Shown piece after piece: positions 1 through 12,805 of a stretch of 64,000 nt of DNA. The notes beneath the pieces were generated by a model, which searched no databases, was not told the origin of the DNA, and worked only from the letters and a program-made list of their open reading frames with translations. This DNA is from Viscum album (lineage: Eukaryota; Streptophyta; Magnoliopsida; Santalales; Viscaceae), in contig OY728122.1 in assembly GCA_963277665.1 (NCBI GenBank), positions 1,546,856,868 through 1,546,920,867 on the forward strand, given 5' to 3'. Each line of letters starts with the position of its first letter. Within the stretch, counting starts at the first letter, position 1. Made by a program: the position numbers and the translations under genes.

Positions 1-1266
1 TATTAGGCATGATAATAGAATTTGGATTTCCATATTTGGATATTCAGTTTGAGGAATTAGGTATTATGAATTTTCTCGATCATATTCTGACATAGATATA
101 TTATCCCTTTGGGAAATTGGACTTAATGAATTAGAATGAGCATATCAGACTCGAAGAATCGAATTGGAATAATCAAATTGGCCGATCATATTAAATTCTA
201 TATCAAAGTACTTGAAATTATTACTATCTTATAGGTAAGAAATTGAATAATTTTTTATGAAAATAATACATTTTTTTAATTGAAAAAACTAAAAGGTAAA
301 ATAAGTTTTTACTCAAACATTAATTAACCCATTTTTTTGTAAGATGGTGCACACAAATTACTGGAATGTTTTTATAGTGTTACATGAGTGTAAGGAAATA
401 TCCTACTCATTGTATTTCACCTAATGGGATTGTTTTCAAGTGGGTTTTTTGGTTTTGGATCATTTTGAAACTAAAACAGTAACATAACTATTCCTATTGA
501 ATAGAGAACCACACAAATACTTGTGTTCCAATGGATGTGTGTTTGAATTGTTTTTAATAGGGAATGAAATCATTAATAGGAGGTGATGGTTATTTCATTT
601 ACAAGGAATCGTAAAATAATATCTATCCCTAATTTAATCCCCCCATAATAATTATATAACTCTCATGAATGGCCACTAATATATTTCCAAGATTTTTAAT
701 AATTAATTTTTTTATGTTTGGAAAACAAAATGAAAAAATATTTTTTTAAAATAACCCCTTTTAAGAATAAAAAATATATTTATAGAAAAATCAATAATAA
801 TGCTGGTAACCATTAAATTATTAAAATTATTTTTTATAAAATTAGAATTATTTTTTATTTAAATAAAATAAGAAATAATATTTTTATTGTAAATAACATG
901 ACATGATGAAAATATATAATTGTTTAGAAATATTTTATATTTTGACTATTTAGAAAAAAAATATTTCCTCAAAAACAAAAAAAACTTCACCCTATAATAA
1001 ACTTGAAATGGTGGTTTAAAAATATTTTTCTCATATAATGTTTTCAATTTATTTTAATATAATTATATCATTTTTGGTAAAAAATTAAGTAAAACCGAAT
1101 TTGTAAAAAAAAATTAATTCATAAAATGATTTTATTCTCATTACATTTATATTAACAATAATTAAGTGAATGTTGGTTATTTATATTGGATATATAATCT
1201 AAAAATTTCATTATAATTAAGCATGAATAGTGATTAATTTAATATATTAAGAAAGAAAAAACATCA
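1..1266. other. Unassigned AT-rich DNA left of the first retrotransposon
   Basis: No open frame, repeat or known motif could be recognised on either strand. Bases 1262-1266 (catca) are the likely target-site copy flanking the LTR that follows. Confidence 0.5.
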
Positions 1267-3255
1267 TGTAACACTGTGAGATATTATGAGATAGATTATT
1301 TTTAATTTCATTTATGTCTTGTGATGTAATCTATACCATGATTAGCTTCTTCTATACACAAGACCATATTAGCTTTCAATATATGCAATACTATTCTTGG
1401 CTTGTGTTTTACACAATTTCTTATTCTTTTGATAGAATTCATTTCATGAAACACTAAGTTTATATTTTGTTAAATTTATAAATGAATTATTTTTTTATTA
1501 TGTAATGAACAACACCAATTGAATCTTTCACTACATATAACACTAACTTGGTTTGTGTCACATGCGAGAGTGAGCTTGGTCGATAGCTTGTGTTGTATGT
1601 GATACCGAGTTTCACTAAACTACAATATACTATTAAAATATAATTATTCAATGTGATATAAACTCACAATTATGAACAGTATTAACCACATTATAAATTT
1701 TATATAACATTATAATTAATCATACACAATAAATGAGAATAAATTCAATTTTTTAGATAAAAGAAGTATTTTTTTCAAAAATGCAGTTTTATCATATTTT
1801 GAAGGCACACCCATTTTATATCAAGTTTTTGACACATTAATAAGTTTAATTTTACAAAATAAAATTTTTCATTATAATAATGACATAAAAATTTACTTTG
1901 GGTAATTTTTTGGATATTTTTCTGATAAAGTACATTTTTTAATGAATTGAAAAAATACTGTATTTTAAGTCTAAATTGTCTATTCATATAATTTATTTAT
2001 ATAGTAAGATTGAAATTTTAATTTTTCTAAAGTGTAATTTTATTATATTTTTCACTTAATCCAATGTGGGTCATTGGAAGCTATTTCACTTTCAAATTGG
2101 ACATAAATAGATGTCATTCTATTGATAGACATTATTTCTTAAAAACCCGGCTTTTGGTTTTGAGAGCGGGAAATAATTTTAAATTAATTTAGTCCTATTA
2201 TCTTTTTTGAATTTGTAAAAATGGATTCAATATTTGTAATTATGAGGTCAAAATTTTATAAATTGGTTACTTTTATTTTTAGACAATATGAATATTAACT
2301 CCAGTAAATATTTTATTTACCATGGTTAAAGGGTAAATCAAGTAAATAAGGGAACATAATAATTTAATAATTACCCTAACACATTTCTTAATGCTATTGG
2401 ATGATACATGTACTACCATGGGAATCCTTTGGACGATTTTGGTACCCCATGTATCCACATATATGTTAAAAATACATTTTTTTACTTTTAATTTAATGTT
2501 AAGTAAAATATAACCTAAATGTATATCTTCTACTAAAAAATTATATATGGGGTCATATAAGTGATATATTTGACTATAAATATTCACAATAAATATAAAA
2601 ATATTTTCTACATCATGATATTTTAATTTTAAAATTTTGACATTAAATAAATAATTGTAATTATGACACAAGGATGATGTAGTGATTGGTACATTAATAA
2701 AGGATTAAAATAAATATATTTATTAATATTTATAAAATATAATTTTTAATTTTTATGTTATAGATGAATTTTTTGGATGATATTGACATATTATATTTGA
2801 GTTAATTATTTATTTTCGATGGAATTAGGTAGTTAAGTTTTTCTAAAAAAATCTAGTAGCAATAGTGTTCAAAATTGTCACAATTCATAAATTTAACATA
2901 AAATAGTTTAGTAAATAATATTAAATTCCTAAAAATATAATATTTATATAAATGTTTAATATATGTCCAAATATGTCATAAATAACTTTTTTTTGTTGTT
3001 TGATATGAGATGGTAATTACATTAACTCATAATATGTAAATAACTTGATATCACGGTAAGATTAAAAAGGTTAAAATAAGGTTAAAACCAAAAAGATGAG
3101 GATATAAAAATATTAAAAACATGTCAAAATTTTATTTTAAGATAGTTATTAGAAAATAAATCATATTATAATATAAGTAAAAAAAATTGACCTTTTTAAA
3201 ACGAAATTTAATTTAAATAAATTTATATTTTTTTACATTCTTAAAGTGCCCATCT

Positions 3256-3275
3256 CCTCTCTTATAAAAGGGCAC
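3256..3275 (+). promoter_or_regulatory. LTR promoter: TATA box
   Basis: TATAAAA at 3264-3270 lies in a pyrimidine-rich, GC-richer block followed by a C/T-rich leader (3275-3300). This is the usual arrangement of the U3/R junction of a plant LTR. The same place in the 3' LTR keeps a weaker TATAAAT at 9990-9996. Transcription would start near 3295-3300. Confidence 0.6.
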
Positions 3276-3599
3276 CTCATCCTTATCCTCTTCACTCCAC
3301 ATTAAGACTTCATGCTCAGAAAATCCCTAACCATTTATCTTCTCAACATCCCAAGTTACATTTTAGAGGATCTGTGTTCTCAAAATACCATCTTTAGAGC
3401 CCTATGATGAAATTTAAAGGAGTCAGGCCGAGGAAGAGGTAACCTCTTCTACTGATTCATTCAAATATATTTCTTCCACTACATTCTATTCAATAATTAT
3501 TTAATTATGATGTAAAAATATCAGTATCACTAATTTAATAATATGTTATTATAAATATTGAACTACTCTACTTCACCTTCTATCCATCCTATGAATAAT

Positions 3600-4050
3600 G
3601 AATTCACTGCGTATGCGTATATACAGATTACGGTCTCCACATTGTGGTGTAATCTGTTTTTTACCACCACTATACTTGGATGGGTAAAATAGAGGAAATA
3701 ATAACTATATATTGTTAATATATCATGATATTAATTATGAGATATTATAAACCATCCATTTTAATACCTTTCAACAATTATTGGAACGATACCCTCGCTC
3801 GTGTGTACATACGACTTAGTGTCTCCACGACGTGATGAGATTCATTCCCCATGTTAACTATTCAAGACTGATTATAATGTATATATATATAATAATAATA
3901 AAATATATGACATAATACTTTACTGAAATTATATATATATAGATATATTTCATTTAATTAGTTCCATTCATTTTTATTAGGAAACGAAAACAGCGTTCAT
4001 ACGTACGTATGACCTACTGTCTCCATAAACGGTGTATTCCATTCATTTTA
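3600..4050 (+). repeat. Three-copy motif with about 190-bp period inside the LTR
   Basis: A CpG-containing block recurs three times: a tacg-rich arm, then gtctccac or gtctccat (3633-3640, 3821-3828, 4019-4026), then a gtg-rich arm and attcatt. The spacings are 188 and 198 bp. The 3' LTR keeps the same three blocks near 10358, 10546 and 10740, so the array was present when the element inserted. Its role is unknown. Confidence 0.65.
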
Positions 4051-5676
4051 TCGATATATTATATATATTTATATAATGAATACATATTATATATAAATCA
4101 TCTATGACATTATGGATGTTATTATTTCATGATCTACGTAATCATATAAATAATAACTAGTCCAAACTCATACGATAAATGAAGTGATAATTACCCAAAA
4201 CGTTGATTTAACTTGGAATTGATGAATGAATAGATAATATAAAGTAATAAGTGAATCTAATATGATAACATAAATATTATAACTGTTATTTTACAAGTTA
4301 ATAATATTTTTAAACCCACAATACAATAGTTTGGTTCACAGTGAGAAAACATTGGTTCTATGGTAAGGGATAATTTTGTAATCTCATTCTTATATTAGAT
4401 TTCTTATATGTAAGTATTTTATGGGGATATATTTATCATTAACGTCCTTGATTTATAAAAACATTTTTCATAAAATATTTAACATTATTCTATGTATGTT
4501 TAATTTAATTTTTAACCTATTTTTACTATATTGTATGGAAGGAATCTTTTTTTTGTTTACCATGTGAAGTAATTTTTGATGTTTCCTGTAAAAGTATGAG
4601 GAGAATGTTTCTTTAACATATACTAAATGAATGGATTTTCACATCTTCTTAATGCCATATTTCCGTGAATTTTTTCATTTAATATATTTTAATTTTATTT
4701 TCAACTAAATTATTTTCATTAAAAATTTCATGACATTTGGAGAGAAGAAATCATTTTTGGGGAAGAATGGATATTTTCCTCAATAATTAATTTTTTGGGT
4801 TTTATCAAAATTATTTTCCATATAAGAAGAAATTTGGTTATATTCCTATCCCTATTTCTACTTTTATTTTACAGTTTTTTATGATGGAATTAATTTTTAT
4901 AAAATCAATTTATCATATATGTGTTATGTTTTGATGAGATGAGGTTTAAGAATCCAATTTTATTTCATGGGTTATGTTATGATGAATGATTTATGTTTTG
5001 TGGCCCATGTAAGAATGATTTAATTATGAGATGGGTGGGACCTATATCGCTATACAATGCATTGGGTAATCATTTATATCCCCTGAGATAGACATGGCTA
5101 GAATGACAATTAAATCCAGTTCAGTAATACAGAACTCAAACAACAAGTAAAACTGGATTAGTAATGGACTTCATCCACTATAATGGTTTTGGAATCAATT
5201 CCTTGGCTACTGAGGAATTCATATTATATGATTATTAGTTTTCAAAAATTACATGTTTTATAAAAATTCTATTGTGTGATGGTTAATGTTCCATTATGAT
5301 GAATACCTTACGTACTACCATGATTTATGTCATTGCTCAATATTTTGATGTTTAAAATTTATGTTCATGTTTTTATGTTAAAATTTTTATAGTTTTTTTT
5401 ATATTATCCATGATCACCCTTATTGAGAATTAGAGACCACCCTTTATTTGTGTTCTTTTCCCTAGGATATAAAGAAATGTTTTAGGTACAAAAATAGAAG
5501 AAGTTATGATCTTTTTGGGAGATTTTGAAGATAATTCCCCATGATTAGATGCTTATGTTATAGGTTTCCAAAGTCACTAAACTAATACCATCAATGGGAA
5601 TCTGTTTTTTTATTATATTAAGTATTCCACATATGTAATGTAATTTCCATGTACGTAAAGATCAAGTATCATTAGT

Positions 5677-5688
5677 TTGTATCAGAGC
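5677..5688 (+). other. Primer-binding site (tRNA-iMet type)
   Basis: The sequence ttgtatcagagc differs by one base from TGGTATCAGAGC, the complement of the plant initiator-Met tRNA 3' end used by most gypsy and copia elements. It lies a few bases after the 5' LTR, which sets the element's orientation. Confidence 0.75.
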
Positions 5689-6230
5689 GATGGTTTAATA
5701 AACCTATGGAAACTATGATGTGAAAAAATTAGTGAGATCCCTAGATATATTTCTATGGTATGTCTAGGAATGTCCTTAAAGGTATGTCTAACAATAGGAT
5801 ATAGTCCTAGAATTTGGGTGATGATCAGGAATAACCTAGGATTAAATCTAATATGTTAGATAATTTTAGAACTCCCCCTTTATTATTAACTTTTTCTTAG
5901 TATGATTTTTACCTCACAAACTACTATGATTGGGTTTTAGAATAATGACAAAAAAATGATTCATATTAATGGATGATATGATGGGTTATGGAATGATATT
6001 CATCATTAGAAACCAAATGAAATGGGATTTGGAAGTATAAACATCATTATTATATAAAATTAGAAATATCATAATCTGATCAATAATCTCAACATTGGTG
6101 GAAATACTGAATCAGTTAATAATAGAATGATGGATTTTCATGATGATGATAGATGAAATAATGTTCAATTTTCGTCATGTAAATCATCTGGTAAGAGACA
6201 TCAAGGGTAATTATCAATGGAACTGGAAGA

Positions 6231-6383
6231 TGTTTTTGTTGTGGAAAAGAAGGAAAAAAATCTAGTAATTTCATATGAAAGGGTTCTGCTAATAAAACGA
6301 ACAAGGATAATGGTATTACTAAGACATTAATAACAATTAAATGTTTTAAATGTGGAATGTACATGAATTATTGAAATTGATTC
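6231..6383 (+). pseudogene. gag nucleocapsid remnant with two decayed CCHC zinc knuckles
   Basis: Two zinc-knuckle footprints lie 37 codons apart in one frame. The first (from 6231) reads CFCCGKEGKKSSNF, where the His is Lys and the last Cys is Phe. The second (from 6342) reads CFKCGMYMN followed by stop codons, with Asn in place of His. In gypsy elements these CX2CX4HX4C units bind genomic RNA in the Gag particle. The rest of the 2.3 kb interior (5689-7970) has no frame long enough for Gag and no clear protease, RT, RNase H or integrase motif. The call rests on knuckle spacing, shared frame and position after the primer site, all seen directly. Assignment to Ty3/gypsy comes from the LTR and PPT structure. 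Confidence 0.6.
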
Positions 6384-7164
6384 CCAATGGTAAAATCACA
6401 TGAAGAGAATCAACATGGTCATATGGGTAGTATTTATGTTGATGATGATGAAGAGACTAAAAATGATATATGAGATGAAAGAAGTGTTGAGGAATAAATT
6501 GATGAACCCCATTCAATGTTTTAAGATGTTAGTGGAATGATTTCTTGTTTTTCAGGAGTAATTTTGTATAACTAATTTAATGGTACTATGGAATAACGAA
6601 ATATCTAAGGACTGTTACATAATTGTTTTTCCATATGAATTTGAAAGTATCTATTGATTGGTACCGACAACCACAAAATGTTATTCAAATACTTTTGGAA
6701 TGCATATGATATGCACATAATGAAGGGATAAAGAATTGATTATATATTTTCTAATATTAATGATCTTGTTACTGATATAAGGACAATGTGATATAGTGGA
6801 TTGTGTATATAGAATTTATTGGATTTTGTTATGTTGAAATGGTTAACTTTTGACAGCATTTAGGTTTTCACTATGGTTATATGGTAATTATTTTTTCCAT
6901 AGAATAAATGATTATTGTATTCAAATGTTTTTAAAGTGACAAACATGATATATCTTATGATATATAGGGATAAATGATGGTATTCAAATTTTTGTTATAT
7001 GAAATTTCTAGTAAATGTTTTCTTTATACACTGAAGTTTGACATAAGTATATTAGATAACCCTACAGGATGGAATGGATTAAGTTATACATCATATAGTA
7101 TTTTTTATGTCTATAATGTTTTGTATATTACTTCCAGAATGTTATAATAGTATAGTTTTAGAAA

Positions 7165-7270
7165 AAGGACAACCCAAATGATGGGTGGCAACCCGTCGTT
7201 TCAGACAAAGCTGCGGGAATCGAACCCCCAACCAAAGTGTGACATTACTATATTTCCAACCACTAGCATA
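7165..7270 (-). mobile_element. tRNA-derived SINE-like sequence
   Basis: Read on the minus strand, an A-box-like GCTAGTGGTTGG (7267-7256) is followed 27 bases later by a near-perfect B-box block GGGGGTTCGATTCCC (7229-7215). A GC-richer body follows and then a short T tract. That is the head of a tRNA-derived SINE or a tRNA relic. No acceptor-stem pairing is visible, so it is not a functional tRNA gene. It sits inside the interior of the LARD-like element and stands out from its AT-rich surroundings. Clear target duplications were not found. Confidence 0.5.
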
Positions 7271-7970
7271 TAGAAATTTCATGGTTAGTAAATATATAAT
7301 TTATTTTATTAAGTATTATGATAGATGATGTATAAGTCAATTTTTGAACCATATATGATTAATCTCACCACATATGGACTTTTCTATATTTAATAAATTT
7401 TCATTTCTTTTTTTGTGATAGAGATAGATGGAATGACCATGAATTATATCACGTGATCTGCTAACAATTCATGAATGAAAATTTTGACCTCATTTCTATA
7501 AATAAGGGACGAAGTGGAAAGCTGTTCAAGGCACGAACAATGGTGTAATTGTACCAAAATCATGTAAGTATTTATTCTCAAGAAATATTATTCAACATTA
7601 GGGATATGATCTTGAAACCCAAAAATGTTATCCTAGTTCCATTTTATCTGATAAATCGGATGGTCTCTTAAATCATCGGAGATTTATTGATTTTTTGTAG
7701 TTTACTTTTTCTAAACCTTGTGCTCTATTACTATTAATCAGAACTTGATGGTCAGATTTATCTTCCATATCCATGTATACACATCCCACATTGGTTCTTC
7801 TATATGTAAACCTAGTGATGAGTTAATTTATTTAACCATTATATTTCTAACATTCATTTTTAAAATTATGTTTTAGTATTCCTTTTTAAGATGTGGGTTT
7901 ATATTAATGAAACTTTCATGTAGGAAAACGATTTTTATCCCTGGTGAATTTCTAGGGAGAAATTCATTTT

Positions 7971-7978
7971 AAGGGGGG
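7971..7978 (+). other. Polypurine tract of the LARD-like element
   Basis: AAGGGGGG lies five bases before the TGTAACACCCC start of the 3' LTR. This is the plus-strand primer position and form typical of plant chromovirus-type gypsy elements. Confidence 0.8.
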
Positions 7979-7983
7979 TAAAA

Positions 7984-10900
7984 TGTAACACCCCAAGATT
8001 TTATGAGATATATTATTTTTAATTTCATTTATTTCTTGTGTTTTATACTAAACCAAGATTAAAATGCACTATACACAACACCGTATTAGCTTGTATTATA
8101 CGCAATACTATTCTTGGCTTATGTTGCAAAAAATTTCATGTACATTTGATAGAATTTATTTCACACAAACCTGAGTATAAATTATATTCAATTTATAAAT
8201 GAATTATCTATTTATTATTTTATACACAACACAAAAGGATTATTGTACTACAAGAAACCATATCTTTTCTTACGTTACATGCAAGAGTGACCTTCGTTGA
8301 TAGCTTACGCTGTACATGATACCAAGTTTCACGAAACAATGATATATTATTAAAATACTATTATTTCATGGGATATAAAAATGCCGTTAGGAATATTAAA
8401 TACAAAATTTTGAATTTTATATAACATTATCATTAATCATACACATGATATAAGAAAAAAATAAAATTTTCAGATAAAAGAAGTATTTTTTTAAAAAAAA
8501 TTGCATTTTTACCACCTTTTGATGGGGAACCCATTTTAAATATAGCATTTGAAAATTTTATAAGTTAAATATTACAGAATAAACTTCTAACTTTGAATTG
8601 GGACCTAAATTTACTTTGGGTATTTTTTGGTATTTTTTTGATAAAGATCATTTTAAATTAATAGTACAATAATACAGCATTTTATGTCAAAATTATATTT
8701 TAATCTAATTGATTTATATAGTTATATTGTTATTATAATTGGTTTTAAAGTATAATTGGATTATATTTTAACAATTTAATCCAATGTGGGTCATTTTAAG
8801 TAATTTCAATTTTAAATTGGACATAAATAGATGTCAATGTTCAGGTAGTTATTATTTCTTAAAAACACATTTTTTTTGTTTTGACAATGAGAATTAATTT
8901 TAAATTAATATCTTCCAATTGTATGTTTTCAATTTGGAATAATGGATTACATAATTTAAATAAGGAGTTTAAAATTTTTTATTTATGTAACTTTTATTTT
9001 TAGACATTATTAAAAGTAACATTAGTAAATATTTTATTTTCCACGGTTAAATGGTAAATCTAGTAAATATGGATAAAAGATAATATTATAATTACCATAA
9101 CATGTGACCTAAACATATTTTATGATACATTCCCGACAATGGGAATATTTGTGTCGATTTGGGGACCCAATGTAGCAACTTGTATGTGAAAATGTCATTT
9201 AATTACTTTTAAATGAATGTTAAAGAAAATATAACCTAAACATATATCTTTTACTAAACCAATTTTTATACGGGGTTATATAGGTGATATATTTCACAAT
9301 AAAAATTAATTCGAAATATAAATATATTTTCTACTTCATGATATTTTTTTTGTATCTTTTTTACATTATATAAATAAATTTAATTATGAAAGAAGAATGA
9401 TGCAATGATTGCTTCATTAATAATGGTTTCAAAAAAATGTAATTATAAATATTAAAAAAATTAATTTTTTTATTTTGTTGTCATAAATTTTTTTTATGGA
9501 TGATATTGAAATATTATATTTTAGGTAATGAATTATTTTTTATGTAATCAGTTTTTTATGAGTTTTTTAAAAAGTCAAGTATTAATAGTGTTCATAATTG
9601 ACTCAATTCATAACATAAAAAATAAAATAGTTTATTAAATTATATTAAATATATAAAAATATAATATTGAAAAAATGGTTAATATATATCCAGATATTTT
9701 ATAAATAATTTATTTTTGGCCTTTTGACATGATATTTTAATTACATTAACCCACAATGTGTAAATAACGTGATATCATAGTAAAATTAAGATGGATAAAA
9801 TAAGTGTAAAACAATAAAGATAAGGATAATAAAATATTTAAAACAGGTAAAAAATTATTGTATTATTGTTATTATAAAAAATAATACTCTTATCTTATAA
9901 TTAAATATGTTTTAGACAATTTTAAATTGAAATTGAATTTATAAAAAATTAATATTTTGGAACTTTCATGAAATTCCCCTCTCATCTCATATAAATGTAC
10001 ACCCACTCCCTCTCCTCTTCAATCAACATTGAGACCTCATACTCAGACAAACCCTACCAATTTCATTTATTAACTTCCTTAGTTTCATTCTAGAGGTTCT
10101 GGTCTTTTAAAAAGACCAACTCTAGTGCCCTAATATAAAATTTAAAGGAGGTTTGTCGATAATAAGTAATTTCTTCAACCAATTCATTCAAATTTATTTC
10201 TAATTCAACATTATCTTCTTTAGTTTTCATAATAAATTAAAAAAATTATTATCACTAATATAATTATATTTTATTATAAATATGAATCAACCTTATTTCT
10301 CCTTCTATACATCCTATGAAAAATGAAATCCATGCGCGTGTAAACGTACAAATTATTGTCTCTACATTGTGGTGTGATCTGTTTTTCAACACCACCTTAC
10401 ATGGATGGGTATAATGGTGGAAATAATAAATATATATTATTATTATAATATGATACTCATTATGATATATTATACACTATCAAAATGAATATCTTTCAAT
10501 AACAATGGGAACAATATCATTGCTCTTTAATACGTACGACTTATCATCTCCACGACGTGATGTGATTCATTCTCCATGTTAACCATTCAAAATTAATATA
10601 TAGTATATATAATAAATAATCATTAAATATATGAAATTATAATTCTATATTATTTATTTATATATATGTGTAATTTACTTACATCCATTCAATTTAATAA
10701 TGAAACAAAAATAGTGTTCACGCATACGTACAACCTACTGTCTCTATGAATAGTGGATTCCATTCCATTTATCAATCTATTATATATATTTATATATAGA
10801 ATATATATGATATATAATTCAGGTTTAAATTTTGGATGTAATAAAAACATGATCTTTGTAATGATATTAAGAATAACAAGTCCAAACACTTATGTTAAAT

Positions 10901-12384
10901 GAAATGATTATTAACCAAATTGTTTCTTTGACATCGAATTCACGAATAAATGTATAATATACAAGCATATGTGTATAATATATGATATCATAAAAATTAT
11001 TATGGTTTCGTTAAAAGTTATTAATATGTTTAAACCCACTATACAAGAGTTTTGGACACATAATGCTAAAATCATACCTAAGGTTAGGGAAATTTTGAAA
11101 TCATATTTTTATCGGAGATTGTTTATATGTAAGTATTTTTTGGGGAAATATTTATTATCCATTTCCATGTTTAATAAAAAAAATTCATAAATTTTTTTAC
11201 CATTATATGTATGTATAAATTAATTATTACCCATTTTTTAATTTTACTACATGGTATGGAATGAGTATATCTTTTTTTACCATACGAGGTACCTTTTGAA
11301 TTTTCCAGTAAAAGTACGAGGAAAATATATTTTTTATCTTATATGACATGAACAGATTTTTATGTCTTCATAATTATTTATTTACATGAAGCTTACTATA
11401 AAATATTTCAAGTTTATTTTCAACTAAATTAATTTCTTTTAAAAATTTATGACAATTTGAGAAAATATTTTTTTTGAAGAAGAACAGATATTCTCTTCAA
11501 GAATTAATTTAATGTGTTTTATTAAAATTATTTTCTATCTAATATTACATAGGTTTATTTTTCAATCCTTATTTTTAAATTTATTTTATTGTGATTTTTA
11601 TGGAATTTATTTTTATGAATGTATTTTATCTTGTATAGATTATTTTATAATGAAATTTTGTTTAAGAATTCCCTTTAATTTCATAGGTTATGTTATGATA
11701 AATGATTTAGGTTTCGTGGAACATGTAATAATGATTTTATTATGAGATTGGTGGGACTTATATCTCCCTCCAATGAATTGGGTAATGATTTATATTTCAT
11801 GTGATAGACATGTATTAGATTATAAGTAATTATTCTTCAGTAATATAGGGATAGAATGACCAATAAACTTGGGTCAGTAATGGACTTCTTCCACTATGAT
11901 GGTCATGGAATCAGTGCCTTGGATAATATAGAAACCAGATTATATGCTTATTAGTTTACCATAATTACATGTATTATTCCAATGATATTCTATCATGGTT
12001 AATGTTCCTTTAGGATCCATGACTTATGTACTATGATGAATTATGTCATTTCTCAATATTTTGATGTTTAAAATTTATGTTCATGTATTTGTGTTCAAAT
12101 TATTATTGTTTCTTTTATGTTCTCCTTGTTTAACCTTACTGATAATTTTACCTCACCCATTCTATGTTTTCTTTTCCCCAGGATATAAAAAAGTTTTTAG
12201 GTAGGAAAAAGTGTAAGATCTTATTGGGAGTTTGTTGAATATCTTTCACCATGATTAGATGATTGTGTTCCATGTTTTTAAAGACACTAATGTAATACGA
12301 TCATTGGTTGTCTATTTTGGTCATGCAGTATGTATTCTGCTAATGTAATGTAATTTCCATATACATAAAGATTGGGTATCAACA
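7984..12384 (+). repeat. 3' LTR of the LARD-like element
   Basis: This is the second copy of the 4.4 kb LTR. It begins TGTAACACCCC immediately after the polypurine tract and ends near gggtatcaaca. It keeps the promoter block (TATAAAT at 9990-9996) and the three-copy gtctcca array of the 5' copy. Open frames inside it, such as 11512-11745, have no counterpart in the other LTR and are treated as chance. Confidence 0.85.
9985..10000 (+). promoter_or_regulatory. Decayed TATA box in the 3' LTR
   Basis: TATAAAT at 9990-9996 is the positional equivalent of TATAAAA at 3264-3270 and is again followed by a C/T-rich leader. Confidence 0.45.
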
Positions 12385-12805
12385 CATAACATATAAGAAA
12401 AATATATATTCTATCTTAATCTTCTATAATAAGCATTTAAAAAATTGATAAATGATGAACACATTTTTTCCCATTTGAAAATAATGACTTACTATATTAA
12501 TTATAATGTGAATTATTTTTGATATGGAAAAAATTGTTATAAATTATAAATAGTTTCTGTGGTTCAATAATATTTTCATTGTGTAGTTATAAATTCTTCT
12601 TACCATTACATTTTATTGAAATACCATATATTGTTATTAATTTTGTAATTAATAAACATTACTCACGTATGTTCTGTTACAACCTCTTTACCACCATATT
12701 GTTTATGATTTTAAATAGTTGGGTATATTGTATCATGATGCCTTTTAATTTCAGATAATAAAGGAGGAATGTTTAATTACTAATAAATGATAATAGATAA
12801 ATTAG
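12385..12805. other. Unassigned spacer
   Basis: AT-rich, with no frame or motif recognised. It starts with the presumed target-site copy cataa of the LARD-like element. Confidence 0.4.

Larger units (their letters stand above)
1267..5674 (+). repeat. 5' LTR of the LARD-like element
   Basis: It aligns along its whole length with 7984-12384. Matching blocks include the start (1267-1500 with 7984-8215), the promoter block near 3.26 kb with 9.98 kb, the gtctcca-motif block at 3.6-4.05 kb with 10.33-10.77 kb, and the terminal block taatttccat-gtacgtaaag at 5641-5660 with 12351-12370. The two lengths, about 4408 and 4401 bp, agree closely. The exact 3' end is uncertain by a few bases because neither copy keeps a clean CA terminus. 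Confidence 0.85.
1267..12384 (+). mobile_element. Non-autonomous Ty3/gypsy-type LTR retrotransposon with very long LTRs (LARD-like)
   Basis: Two direct repeats of about 4.4 kb (1267-5674 and 7984-12384) bracket an interior of only 2.3 kb. The left repeat starts TGTAACACTG and the right one TGTAACACCC. A tRNA-iMet-type primer site follows the left repeat and an AAGGGGGG polypurine tract precedes the right one, so the element is transcribed rightwards. Flanking pentamers catca (1262-1266) and cataa (12385-12389) match at four of five positions, as expected for a decayed target duplication. The interior is too short for gag-pol and shows only gag zinc-knuckle remains. Long LTRs with a small, mostly non-coding interior are the hallmark of LARDs (large retrotransposon derivatives), which move using proteins of an autonomous relative. 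A deletion derivative of an ordinary gypsy element is the alternative. The LTRs are strongly diverged, so the insertion is old. Confidence 0.85.

Noticed and set aside
7215..7267. Possible tRNA gene on the minus strand
   Set aside because: A and B boxes are good, but no acceptor or anticodon stem can be drawn; a SINE-like relic fits better.
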